This document shows, piece after piece, positions 43,130 through 51,951 of a stretch of DNA of 64,000 bases. A program made the position numbers and the translations under genes. The stretch comes from Bradyrhizobium iriomotense. Its GTDB lineage: Bacteria > Pseudomonadota > Alphaproteobacteria > Rhizobiales > Xanthobacteraceae. Under the pieces are notes generated by a model. It was not told where the DNA came from, did not search any database, and was given only the letters and a program-made list of their open reading frames with translations. How positions within the stretch are numbered: position 1 is the first letter of the stretch; the number at the start of each line of letters is the position of its first letter. The stretch lies in contig NZ_JAFCLP010000010.1 of the NCBI RefSeq assembly GCF_018129405.1, positions 62,001-126,000 of the forward strand. The letters are read 5' to 3'.

Positions 43130-44716
43130 ATGGTGCTGGATCGAGCCATTTCGGTTTCGGATGTTCTTCGGGCAACAGCTTGCGCGACGCCGCAAAGGGA
43201 CGCTGTCGTCGATGAGGCGGGTTCGCTGAGCTACCGCCAGTTCGATGAGACCGTCGACCGCCTTGCTGCGGGACTTCAACGGCTCGGCGTCGGAGCAGGC
43301 GACAGGGTCGCGTATTTGCTGTGGAATCAGCGTGAGTTGCTTCTCTCCTACTTTTCGATCGCGCGGCTCGGTGCGCTGACCGTTTCTCTGAATTTTCGGC
43401 TGACCGCCGAAGAACTCGCCTATCAGCTCACGGCAGCCAAGTGTAAAGCGCTCATCGTCGACGAAGACCTCGCCGGACTGGCGTCGCAGGCCGTCGCCAA
43501 CTCTGGCCTCCAGATCCAAGTTATCGTATGCGGCAACGGCGGGCGGCCCGATCAGCTTCGCTTCGACGATCTGCTCGGCGGCAGCACCGAAGACATTGCC
43601 TCTTTCCCGATCGTGAGCTCAGATGCCGACAGCGGCATCTGGTTCACATCGGGCACGACAGGCCGGCCGAAGGGAGCGGTGGTTAAACATCGATCGGCGG
43701 TTGCCGCCGCGACGCTCAGCGCCATCGCGTTGGGCTTCCCTGACGAAGTTAGGTCGTTAGGCGTAGCTCCTCTCTTTCATCGCGGAGCGATGGAAAACTT
43801 TGCGCTGCCGGTCGTTATGTGCGGTGGAACAAATTTTCTGTTCAAGAAGTTTGACGCGGCTCGAACCTTGCAGAATTTGGAGAAGTACAGGATCCAGCTC
43901 GCTTTCATCGTTCCTACGATGGCTTGGCAGCTTGTCCATGAGCCATTAGCGGAGAAAAAGAGCTTACCGCACCTCACGCACTGGATCTCTGCTTCGGCGC
44001 CTCTGCCGCCGGTGCTTGCGGAACGCATCCAGGAACGCTTCAGGCTGCCAAACGGGGTGACAAATGCCTACGGCATTACGGAGATGTTGTTCGTTTCAAA
44101 ATGCCCGCCAGCGATGCTAACCAAGAAGCTCGGCACCGCCGGGCTGCCGGCGCCCGGTACGCAGATAGTCATTCATGATGAAAAACGCGGGGTTCTTCCG
44201 CACGGTGAAGTAGGGGAAATTCTCATCAGCGGGCCGACGGCGTTCTCGCGGTATCTCGACAACGAGCAAGCGACGCGGGAAGCGATCATCAATCTGAATG
44301 GGCAGGAGTGGTACCGCAGCGGCGATGTCGGTGTTATCGATGAGGACGGGTACCTCGCCATCAAGGATCGCAAGAAGGACATGATCATCTCCGGCGGAGA
44401 GAATGTCTATTGCGCCGAAGTCGAACTGGTGTTGATCGATCATCCGTCAATCCGGGAAGTCGCGGTCGTCGGAGTTCCCGACGAAAAGTGGGGCGAAGTT
44501 GTTGTCGCCGCGATCGTCAAGGCGGCCGACGCACCCATTGATCTGGACGACATCGTAAGGAGCTGCGCGTCGCTCGCGAGCTACAAACGGCCGCGTGAAG
44601 TGGTCTGCCTTGACGCGTTACCGCGGAACAGCTTCGGCAAGGTACGCAAGGACCTGGTTCGGGAGATGGTCCGGGAGCGGCTCCCCGCGACGATGCGTGT
44701 ACGCCGCGCGTCCTAG
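43130..44716 (+). CDS. Acyl-CoA synthetase (AMP-forming)
   Basis: Acid-CoA ligase of 528 aa. ATG 43130 follows AAGGGGAGGTC. The P-loop is WFTSGTTGRPKGA, then YGITEM, YLAIKDRKKDMIISGGENVY and the catalytic Lys in PRNSFGKVRKDLV. It is the natural activating enzyme for a carboxylate that the Paa-like epoxidase would then oxidise as its CoA thioester. In canonical paa clusters this is PaaK (about 440 aa, a different subgroup); here the ligase is of the longer fatty-acid/aromatic-acid type, so the acid is probably not phenylacetate. Confidence 0.92.
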   Translation: MVLDRAISVSDVLRATACATPQRDAVVDEAGSLSYRQFDETVDRLAAGLQRLGVGAGDRVAYLLWNQRELLLSYFSIARLGALTVSLNFRLTAEELAYQLTAAKCKALIVDEDLAGLASQAVANSGLQIQVIVCGNGGRPDQLRFDDLLGGSTEDIASFPIVSSDADSGIWFTSGTTGRPKGAVVKHRSAVAAATLSAIALGFPDEVRSLGVAPLFHRGAMENFALPVVMCGGTNFLFKKFDAARTLQNLEKYRIQLAFIVPTMAWQLVHEPLAEKKSLPHLTHWISASAPLPPVLAERIQERFRLPNGVTNAYGITEMLFVSKCPPAMLTKKLGTAGLPAPGTQIVIHDEKRGVLPHGEVGEILISGPTAFSRYLDNEQATREAIINLNGQEWYRSGDVGVIDEDGYLAIKDRKKDMIISGGENVYCAEVELVLIDHPSIREVAVVGVPDEKWGEVVVAAIVKAADAPIDLDDIVRSCASLASYKRPREVVCLDALPRNSFGKVRKDLVREMVRERLPATMRVRRAS

Positions 44717-44790
44717 TCTAGGAAGCCGACCTTCACGGAGCAACTTGAGGTTTCAGACCACACGTCGTTCCGCATTTATGGAGTAGGGTC

Positions 44791-45993
44791 ATGTTTAAGA
44801 TATTGAGGCCAGCTTTTGCCCTGATGCTGATGTCGTTCGGGTCCGTAGCGTATGCCGCCGATGCACCGGGTGTGACGCCGTCTGAGATCAAGATTGGCGG
44901 AGTCTTTCCTTTCAGTGGACCGGCCTCGCCGTACGGAGTCATTGGCCAAGCCATTCTTGCATATGTCCAATCGGTCAACGACCGCGGCGGCATCAACGGC
45001 CGGAAGATAAGCTACATTGCCTACGACGACGCTTACAGCCCACCCAAAGCGGTGGAGCAGGTGCGCAAGCTCGTCGAGGGGGACGAGGTCGCCTTCATTT
45101 TTGGTCAGCTCGGTACCCCGGGTAACACTGCGGTGGCCAAGTATTTGATGGCGAAGCGTATACCCAGTGTCGGTATCATCACCGGGTCTAACAAGTTCAC
45201 GAACGTTGCGGATTATCCGCTGACCACGACGAGCATCGTCAGCTACGATACCGAGGGGAAGATCTACGCGAAGTTTTTGACCAAGACGATGCCGAATGCG
45301 AAGTATGGCATCCTCTATCAGAATGACGATCTCGGAAAAGATTACGTCAACGCCTTCAAGGTGATCCTGAAAGACGCCTTCGAAGCGAAGGTTGTCGCCG
45401 TATCATATGAGGTCAGCGATCCAACGGTGGATTCTCAAGTCCTAAACTTGAAGAGTTCCGGGGCGGACGCACTGCTGGTCGCAGGGACGCCAAAGTTCGC
45501 GGCGCAAGCCATTCGGAGGGCTGCTGAGATCGGCTGGAAACCCACGATCGTGCTGAACTACCCCTCGAGTTCGGTGAGTGCGACCCTGAAGCCGGCAGGT
45601 CTGGAAAGGGCGGTCGGCGTGATCGTCGGGCAGAACTTGATGGATCCGGTCGACACGCAGTGGGCCAACGACGCTGGGATGAAGAGCTATCGAACCTTCA
45701 TCGAAAAGTACATGCCGGGCGCCGATATCGCCGACACCAACATCCAGTACGGGTATGCGCAAGCAGTGCTGCTCGAACACCTGATCAAGCAGTGCGGGAG
45801 CGATCTTTCCCGCGAGAACATCATCAAGCAGGCGAAGAGCCTGAAGAACGTGATGCTACCCACATTGTTGCCCGGAATCAGCGTCAGCACGAGCGACAAG
45901 ATCAACATGAATTACACCCAAATGAGGCTGCAACGCTGGAGCGGCACCGCCTGGGAGCTTTTCGGTGAAGTGCTTGACGCTTCTTCTGAGTGA
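44791..45993 (+). CDS. ABC transporter substrate-binding protein (branched-chain amino acid/aromatic type)
   Basis: Periplasmic protein of 400 aa with a Sec signal (MFKILRPAFALMLMSFGSVA, cleaved after AYA). The mature part starts DAPGVTPSEIKIGGVFPFSG and has ASPYGVIGQAILAYVQSVND and INGRKISYIAYDDAYSPPKAVEQVRKL(first part), typical of Peripla_BP_6 receptors used for leucine-type and aromatic-acid uptake. No permease or ATPase genes are near, so it must use components encoded elsewhere. Its place directly after the ligase suggests it binds the carboxylic acid fed into this operon. Confidence 0.9.
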   Translation: MFKILRPAFALMLMSFGSVAYAADAPGVTPSEIKIGGVFPFSGPASPYGVIGQAILAYVQSVNDRGGINGRKISYIAYDDAYSPPKAVEQVRKLVEGDEVAFIFGQLGTPGNTAVAKYLMAKRIPSVGIITGSNKFTNVADYPLTTTSIVSYDTEGKIYAKFLTKTMPNAKYGILYQNDDLGKDYVNAFKVILKDAFEAKVVAVSYEVSDPTVDSQVLNLKSSGADALLVAGTPKFAAQAIRRAAEIGWKPTIVLNYPSSSVSATLKPAGLERAVGVIVGQNLMDPVDTQWANDAGMKSYRTFIEKYMPGADIADTNIQYGYAQAVLLEHLIKQCGSDLSRENIIKQAKSLKNVMLPTLLPGISVSTSDKINMNYTQMRLQRWSGTAWELFGEVLDASSE

Positions 45994-46317
45994 GCAGGAC
46001 GCGCCGTCCACACAGTGGCGAGTCCTGACAGAGTTGTGATGCGCCGGCGGAAGAGCCGTCACGTACCCCTAATAACGACGCACATGTAACCGACCCCATC
46101 AAGCGACAGACGTGCAGTTGGACCGAAATTCGCAACCATAGACTTGTACAAAACAAGTCGATAAACAAAAGCAACCGTTGTAGCTTAGAGCGTCCGTATT
46201 GGGCTGAGCGAGAAGGTCTGTTCGGCCGCGCTCGCGCGAGGAACGCGACAGTGCTCGATGTGCGATGAAATAATGCCTCCCAAACCAGGGAGGTGAGCAA
46301 GGTAGGAGAGGCCAGAG
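45994..46317. other. Intergenic region before the thiolase gene
   Basis: 324 bp without a gene. It carries AT-richer sequence around 46130-46190 (ACAAGTCGATAAACAAAAGC) that could hold the promoter for the thiolase/FadB pair. I see no strong hairpin. A weak ribosome site GGGAGGTGAGC lies near 46290. Confidence 0.4.
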
Positions 46318-47526
46318 ATGCCTGAGGCATATATCTACGACCACGTTCGCACGCCACGCGGCAAGGGTAAGTCCGACGGCTCGCTCCATGAAGTGACGGC
46401 CCTCGCGCTGGCCGCTGTTCCGTTACAGGCGCTGAAGGAGCGAAACAATCTGGCGCCTGACAGTGTTGATGACGTCGTGCTCGGCGTTGTTGATCCGATT
46501 GGCGAGGCAGGGGGCGACATCGCGCGATTTGCTGCGCTGAGGGCCGGCTTCGACAAGTCAGTGCCCGGTATTCAAGTCAACCGCTTCTGCGCGTCGGGCC
46601 TCGATGCCGTAAATATTGCCGCTGCGCAGATCATGTCGGGGCAGCACGAATTGACCATCGGTGGCGGCGCGGAGTCCATGAGCCGCGTCGGGATCATGTC
46701 CTCCGGTTCGGCATGGCCGACGGACCCTTCGATGGCGGTGCCGAGCTATTTTATGCCTCAGGGCGTCGCCGCGGATTTGATTGCCACCAAATACGGCTTC
46801 TCGCGCGACGATGTCGATACCTACGCCGTTCAGAGCCAGGAGCGCGCCGCCCGGGCCTGGGACGAGGGCCGCTTCAAGAAATCGGTCGTGCCGGTGAAGG
46901 ACGTCAACGGCATCACAATTCTCGCCAAGGACGAGCACATTCGCCCAGGAACGACGATGCAATCGCTCGGCCAGCTGCAGCCTTCATTCGCCACGATGGG
47001 GGCGATGGGCGGCTTTGATGCTGTCGCAGTGCAGTCGCATCCGGAAATCGAAGCGATCAATTACGTGCACCATGCAGGCAACTCGTCGGGCATTGTCGAC
47101 GGTGCGGGAGCCGTTCTTCTCGGTAGCAAGGATGCCGGAAAGAAGCATGACCTCAAGCCTCGGGCAAAGATTCGCGCCTTCGTCAATGTCGGCTCCGAAC
47201 CTGCGATGATGCTGACCGGTCCGGTCGATGTGACCAGGAAAGTGCTCGATCGCTCCGGCATGAAGCTCTCGGACATCGACCTGGTCGAACTGAACGAGGC
47301 GTTTGCCTCCGTGGTCCTGCGGTTGATGCAGGCGTTCGAAATCGACAGGGACAAGATCAACGTCAACGGCGGTGCGATTGCGATGGGCCACCCCCTCGGC
47401 GCGACCGGTGCGATGATTCTTGGCACGGTCCTCGACGAACTCGAGCGGACCAACAAATCCACCGCGCTTGTGACGCTGTGCATCGGGGGCGGCATGGGCA
47501 CCGCGACCATCATCGAACGGGTTTGA
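46318..47526 (+). CDS. Acetyl-CoA C-acyltransferase (thiolase, FadA-like)
   Basis: Thiolase of 402 aa with both catalytic cysteines and the His: NRFCASGLDAVNIAAAQI, GGGAESMSRVG, ELNEAFASVVLRLM, GGAIAMGHPLGATGAMI and LCIGGGMGTATI. It carries out the final thiolytic step of beta-oxidation, releasing acetyl-CoA. Unlike the thiolase-like protein at 26970 it keeps all catalytic residues. It is followed by the FadB-like multifunctional protein, completing a two-gene beta-oxidation module. Confidence 0.93.
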   Translation: MPEAYIYDHVRTPRGKGKSDGSLHEVTALALAAVPLQALKERNNLAPDSVDDVVLGVVDPIGEAGGDIARFAALRAGFDKSVPGIQVNRFCASGLDAVNIAAAQIMSGQHELTIGGGAESMSRVGIMSSGSAWPTDPSMAVPSYFMPQGVAADLIATKYGFSRDDVDTYAVQSQERAARAWDEGRFKKSVVPVKDVNGITILAKDEHIRPGTTMQSLGQLQPSFATMGAMGGFDAVAVQSHPEIEAINYVHHAGNSSGIVDGAGAVLLGSKDAGKKHDLKPRAKIRAFVNVGSEPAMMLTGPVDVTRKVLDRSGMKLSDIDLVELNEAFASVVLRLMQAFEIDRDKINVNGGAIAMGHPLGATGAMILGTVLDELERTNKSTALVTLCIGGGMGTATIIERV

Positions 47527-47644
47527 ACTTCATCGTCCCCGTAAGGGGAGGCGACCCGATCGAGAATCTCAGTCATGACATCCTCAGGAGCCTCGCGAGC
47601 AGCGAGGTTACTTCTGGATGGCGGCAAGGAATTGGAACGATCAC

Positions 47645-49861
47645 ATGGCCTACAAGAATTTCAGGATCGAGACCGACGTTGACGGCATTGCGCTGGTGAC
47701 TTGGGATATCCCCGGAAAGTCGATGAACGTCATCGACGAGACTTCGGGAACCGAGCTCAGCGAAATCATCGGGCAACTGACGTCGGACGCTGCGGTGAAG
47801 GGCGTCGTCATCACATCCGGCAAGGACGCGTTCTGCGCCGGCGCGGATTTGACGATGCTCGAAGCGATGAACCGCACTCACGCGGAGATGTTGAAGTTGC
47901 AAGGTGAGGAAGCGGCGAACATATACATGTTCGGCGAGGCGCGTAAACTGTCGCAATCGTTCCGAAATATCGAGGTTGGCGGCAAGCCGTGGGTTGCCGC
48001 GATCAATGGAACAGCGCTCGGCGGCGGCTTCGAGTTGGCGCTCGCCTGTCACCACCGCATCGCGTCCGACAACCCGAAAACCCGTGTCGGGCTGCCTGAG
48101 GTCAAGATCGGAATTTTCCCAGGTGCCGGCGGCACGCAGCGGTTGCCACGCCTGATGCCGACCATGGACGCTGTGCAGATGCTATTCAAGGGTGAAGCAA
48201 TCGATGTCAAGAAGGCCCAGGTACGCGGCCTCATCGGCGAGGTGGTGCCTGCCGGGGATCTGATTCAGAAGGCCAAGGACTGGATCAAGGCCGGCGGCAA
48301 GGCGGTGGCACCTTGGGATCAGAAGGATTTCAAGTTGCCTGGTGGTACGGTCTACTCGAAAACGGGATTGCAGTTCTTCCAGCCGGCGACCGCGATCCTT
48401 CGCAAGGAGACTTACGATAACTATCCGGGCGCACGGGCAATCCTGCAGTGCGTCTACGAAGGCCTGCAGTTGCCGATGGATACGGCGCTGCGCGTCGAAT
48501 CGCGGCACTTCTCAAGGATCCTGCGCTCGAAGGAAGCGGCGGCGATGATCCGCTCTCTCTTCATATCGATGCAAGATCTGAATAAGGGCGCGCGCCGCCC
48601 GCAGAACGTGCCGCCGACCAAGGTGAGGAAGCTTGCAGTAATCGGTGCAGGTTTCATGGGCGCCGGTGTCGGCTATATTTCCGCTCAGGCCGGCATCGAT
48701 GTGGTGCTGATCGATCGCGACCAGGCCTCGGCGGACAGGGGCAAGGGCCGCGCCCGGTCAAACGTCGATGCGGCGGTTTCCAAGGGCCGCATGAATCAAG
48801 CGGACGGCGAAGCAATTCTGTCGCGCATTACCGCCACCGCAGATTACAATGCGATAAGCGATTGCGACCTGGTGGTCGAAGCGGTGTTCGAGGATCGGAA
48901 AGTCAAGGCAGAGACTTACGCCAAAGCGCAGCCGCTTCTGAAGGAAGGCGCGATCTTCGCGACGAATACCTCCACGCTGCCGATCAATTCGCTGGCCGAG
49001 GAGTTCAAGGATCCGTCGAGGTTCATCGGGATCCACTTCTTCTCTCCGGTGGAGAAGATGATGTTGTCGGAGATCATCGTCGGGAAGAAGACCGGCGACA
49101 TTGCGCTGGCCACCGCCCTCGACTACGTGCGACAAATCAAGAAGACGCCGATCGTCGTCAATGACTCGCGGGGCTTCTACGCCAACCGTTGCGTGATGCT
49201 CTTCATCTTCGAAGGGTACCAGATGCTGCTGGAAGGCGTGCCGCCTGCCATGATCGAGAACGTCGCCAAGATGGCCGGCATGCCGGTCGGTCCGCTCTCG
49301 CTCAGTGATGAAACTGCTCTCGATCTTGGGCTGAAAATCTTGAGGGCTACCGAAGCCGATATCGGCACGCAGGCGATCAACCAGGATCACAAGAAGTTGC
49401 TGGTCGATATGGTGGAAAAGCGCGGACGCCTCGGCCGGAAGAATGGCAAGGGCTTTTATGATTATCCGGAGAAGGGCAAGGGACAGAAGAAGCTATGGCC
49501 GGAGTTGACCGTGCTGCAGCCCAAGCTTCTCGATCCGGATACGCTCGACGTCGAGGAGTTGAAACAGCGGTTTCTCGCGGTCCAGGCGGTGGAAGCTGCG
49601 CGCACCGTGGAGGATGGTGTCATCACCGATCCGCGAGAGGCCGATGTCGGTTCGATTCTTGGATTCGGGTTCCCGCCGTTCACCGGGGGCACGCTGTCCT
49701 ACATCGACTTTATGGGTGCGAAGAAGTTCGTCGAACTGTGTCTGAAGCTGGAGAAAAAATATGGTTCGCGCTTTACTCCACCAAAGCTCTTGATCGAAAT
49801 GGCCGCTAAGGGCGAAACATTCTACGGTCGCGTCACACTGAAACAAGCGACCGCGGCATAG
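47645..49861 (+). CDS. Multifunctional enoyl-CoA hydratase/3-hydroxyacyl-CoA dehydrogenase (FadB/FadJ-like)
   Basis: Bifunctional beta-oxidation enzyme of 738 aa. The N-terminal crotonase domain has INGTALGGGFELALACHHRI and GLPEVKIGIFPGAGGTQRLP with both catalytic glutamates. The dehydrogenase domain starts VRKLAVIGAGFMGAGVGYIS and has FATNTSTLPINSLAEEF, IGIHFFSPVEKM and a following helical domain. ATG 47645 lies inside the open frame (from 47618) and is chosen by homology. Together with the thiolase it degrades acyl-CoA released by the upstream ring or side-chain chemistry. Confidence 0.94.
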   Translation: MAYKNFRIETDVDGIALVTWDIPGKSMNVIDETSGTELSEIIGQLTSDAAVKGVVITSGKDAFCAGADLTMLEAMNRTHAEMLKLQGEEAANIYMFGEARKLSQSFRNIEVGGKPWVAAINGTALGGGFELALACHHRIASDNPKTRVGLPEVKIGIFPGAGGTQRLPRLMPTMDAVQMLFKGEAIDVKKAQVRGLIGEVVPAGDLIQKAKDWIKAGGKAVAPWDQKDFKLPGGTVYSKTGLQFFQPATAILRKETYDNYPGARAILQCVYEGLQLPMDTALRVESRHFSRILRSKEAAAMIRSLFISMQDLNKGARRPQNVPPTKVRKLAVIGAGFMGAGVGYISAQAGIDVVLIDRDQASADRGKGRARSNVDAAVSKGRMNQADGEAILSRITATADYNAISDCDLVVEAVFEDRKVKAETYAKAQPLLKEGAIFATNTSTLPINSLAEEFKDPSRFIGIHFFSPVEKMMLSEIIVGKKTGDIALATALDYVRQIKKTPIVVNDSRGFYANRCVMLFIFEGYQMLLEGVPPAMIENVAKMAGMPVGPLSLSDETALDLGLKILRATEADIGTQAINQDHKKLLVDMVEKRGRLGRKNGKGFYDYPEKGKGQKKLWPELTVLQPKLLDPDTLDVEELKQRFLAVQAVEAARTVEDGVITDPREADVGSILGFGFPPFTGGTLSYIDFMGAKKFVELCLKLEKKYGSRFTPPKLLIEMAAKGETFYGRVTLKQATAA

Positions 49862-50022
49862 CTGGGTCGAAAGTTCGGGTCGCTCGCGGCGGGGGACGCC
49901 AATCCGGTGCCCCGCTGATCGGACATCCTGCCTGACTGCAGGACGTGGGGAAGTTCTTCGCTGAACCGCCTTGAACATATCGAAAGACGGCTGTTTGGCT
50001 TCGCGGATGGCGGAGCGAGAAC

Positions 50023-51186
50023 TCACACGATGGACAGTGATCGCGGCCGTTTGACGAGTCTTGTCCGTGACGCTCCAGCGGCGTCACTCGGCGTGCGGGG
50101 AAGGGGGCGACCGAGCGTTAGATGGGTGTCTCGAATTCCAGCTACCTCAGTGTTACGCTGCTTCCTGATTTGGCGGGGTGTTAGTCCGCACCACTGCGAA
50201 ACGGCGCGGGAGAATGTGCTCGCTTCCGAGTAGCCTAGCAGGTGACCGATACGAGAGAGACCGACATCTGTCTCGGAGAGCATGATCAAGGCTTCCCCCA
50301 TCCGATAGGCTTCGAAAAGTGCAGAAAAGCTTGTGCCAGCCGAACTTAGGCGACGCTGGAGCGTGCGCGGTGAACAGGCGACTTCACGGGCGACGGACTC
50401 GATATTGGCTGCACCCGGTCCGAGCTTTGCGATTGCTGCCTGTACCCTTTGGCAAAGGGCATCCATTCTTCGGAGCGTGCCCAGCAAAGTCTCGGCATAC
50501 GCGATATTGATGTCGCACAAAGATCGATCTGCTCCGGATCTGATTGCGTTTAGTGCCTTGGCATCGTAATCGATGGACGCGTATCGGGCGCCAAAGCAAA
50601 CATCGCATTTCAGGATCTGAGTAAACGACGCCTGATCGGCATCTGGCCGCCCAACGAGTTGGACAAGGGTGGGCTTCGGACCGCTGGCGACGAAACAGGC
50701 GATGATGGCATCGGTATGGAGCACGTCCATCGACACGGTGTCCCAGTTGGGCTTATACAGCATCTGGACCGCACCTTGCGTGGATTGCGTCGTGAACTGG
50801 CCCCCCTCGCTCAGCAGCGTCTGATAGCGCAACAGGCGCTGAATTGCTTCGCCAAACGTTGGGCTATGCGCGGTGATGACCGCGATCACGTTGGTGGCGT
50901 GAATAGGCAGGGCGCTGCCGACCTTAACGCCGAGCAGAGGGTCGCCCGAAAGAAGCCTGGCGCGGCCCCAAATGGTTCTTGTTGGAGAGAGCTCAATGCG
51001 GCTCGTGTCCGGAAATCTGCCGTCCACGATGCCGCGGACCCCGAGCGTCAGTCGTGTTCGTTCAAGGCCCTGTCGTTCAAGGCCGTCGAGAATTGCGTTA
51101 GACCAGCATGAGGCGACTGTAAGAGCTGCCAAGGCGATGGTTCTCCCTGCGGAGCGCCGTCGAATGATATCAATGTTTTGACACAC
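50023..51186 (-). CDS. AraC family regulator (OruR/ligand-binding-domain type)
   Basis: Regulator of 387 aa. The N-terminal half is the long ligand-binding domain of the OruR/ArgR-like AraC group (RLLRYQTLLSEGGQFTTQST), and the C-terminal part has the two helix-turn-helix motifs (VAREVACSPRTLQRRLSSAG and IGHLLGYSEASTFSRAVSQW). A 40-residue basic tail follows the DNA-binding domain. It is on the same strand as the tautomerase and divergent from no gene directly; the inverted repeat at 51839-51878 before the ligase is a possible binding site. Inducer unknown, probably a hydrophobic acid or ester. Confidence 0.88.
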   Translation of the reverse strand: MCQNIDIIRRRSAGRTIALAALTVASCWSNAILDGLERQGLERTRLTLGVRGIVDGRFPDTSRIELSPTRTIWGRARLLSGDPLLGVKVGSALPIHATNVIAVITAHSPTFGEAIQRLLRYQTLLSEGGQFTTQSTQGAVQMLYKPNWDTVSMDVLHTDAIIACFVASGPKPTLVQLVGRPDADQASFTQILKCDVCFGARYASIDYDAKALNAIRSGADRSLCDINIAYAETLLGTLRRMDALCQRVQAAIAKLGPGAANIESVAREVACSPRTLQRRLSSAGTSFSALFEAYRMGEALIMLSETDVGLSRIGHLLGYSEASTFSRAVSQWCGLTPRQIRKQRNTEVAGIRDTHLTLGRPLPRTPSDAAGASRTRLVKRPRSLSIV

Positions 51187-51336
51187 ATCGCCATAGCCAA
51201 TTTATCTGCTTTGCGGATTTGCTTGCGGCCCCTCGGTTGCAGCGGGGGCCGGGAGGCTTGGCGATGCCTCCCGCCATCGATCGCGCCGGGAGAGGCCCTC
51301 CGAGGTAACCCAACCAATTTCGATCGCAGCTTGGCG

Positions 51337-51744
51337 TCAATGTGCCTTAGAAGCCAGGACCTTCTTCATCCACGCCTCTTCCTGCCCGACCTTTGGAAGA
51401 ATGAATCCGGCCTCCATCACATTATCCGGATTTACTTCATCAAGGCCGGCAATGATATCCGAGATGGGAACATCGAGCACGCGCGATACAAGGGATGAGT
51501 ATTCGGCCAGCAGCGACGCTTTGGCTTCGTCGTTTCGCCCCTCGCGAATCGTTGTCGCTATCAGTAATCTCTTTGCGGGCGCTCCCCCCACAAAGACGCT
51601 TTTCGATTCCTGAAAGACCACGTTGACGAGCCATCTGGCTCCGCCCGCGATACGTAAGTGCATGTCCACCAGCGCTTCGGCGAGCTCAAACTTCTGCTCG
51701 GAGCTGATCGTGCCGCGTTCACTCGTGATCGTATAGATTGGCAT
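51337..51744 (-). CDS. Tautomerase superfamily protein (cis-3-chloroacrylic acid dehalogenase-like)
   Basis: Small protein of 135 aa whose mature N-terminus is Pro1 (PIYTITSERGTIS), the catalytic base of the tautomerase superfamily. Counting from Pro1, H28 (DMHLRIAG), R66 and R69 (TIREGRND) and E110 (NVMEAGFILP) match the positions of the key residues of cis-CaaD (His28, Arg70, Arg73, Glu114, from family knowledge); the Tyr equivalent to Tyr103 is not apparent. It could therefore act as a hydratase/dehalogenase or a tautomerase of an unsaturated acid. It is divergent from the CoA ligase at 51952. Confidence 0.83.
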   Translation of the reverse strand: MPIYTITSERGTISSEQKFELAEALVDMHLRIAGGARWLVNVVFQESKSVFVGGAPAKRLLIATTIREGRNDEAKASLLAEYSSLVSRVLDVPISDIIAGLDEVNPDNVMEAGFILPKVGQEEAWMKKVLASKAH

Positions 51745-51838
51745 GCCGTTTCCCACCGTTGCGCTGTTCTTGAGTTGTCCCGGAAATATCACGCCCTGGC
51801 GAAGCGGCTTCTATGGCCGCGCGCGCCAAAAAATTGAC

Positions 51839-51878
51839 GTTGTGCGCCAACCCCCATCTTTACGTTTTGCCGCACAAC
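51839..51878. promoter_or_regulatory. Long inverted repeat in divergent tautomerase/ligase promoter
   Basis: GTTGTGCGCCAA (51839-51850) and TTGCCGCACAAC (51867-51878) are inverted copies matching at 11 of 12 positions, with a 16-nt spacer. The position, 74 bp before the ligase start and about 95 bp before the tautomerase start, fits an operator for both genes. Confidence 0.45.
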
Positions 51879-51951
51879 CACCTTATGCTCCAAATGAAGC
51901 AACACACCGCGTCCGATTGAACGGATGTGGGAGGACCTATCGGAGGAATCC

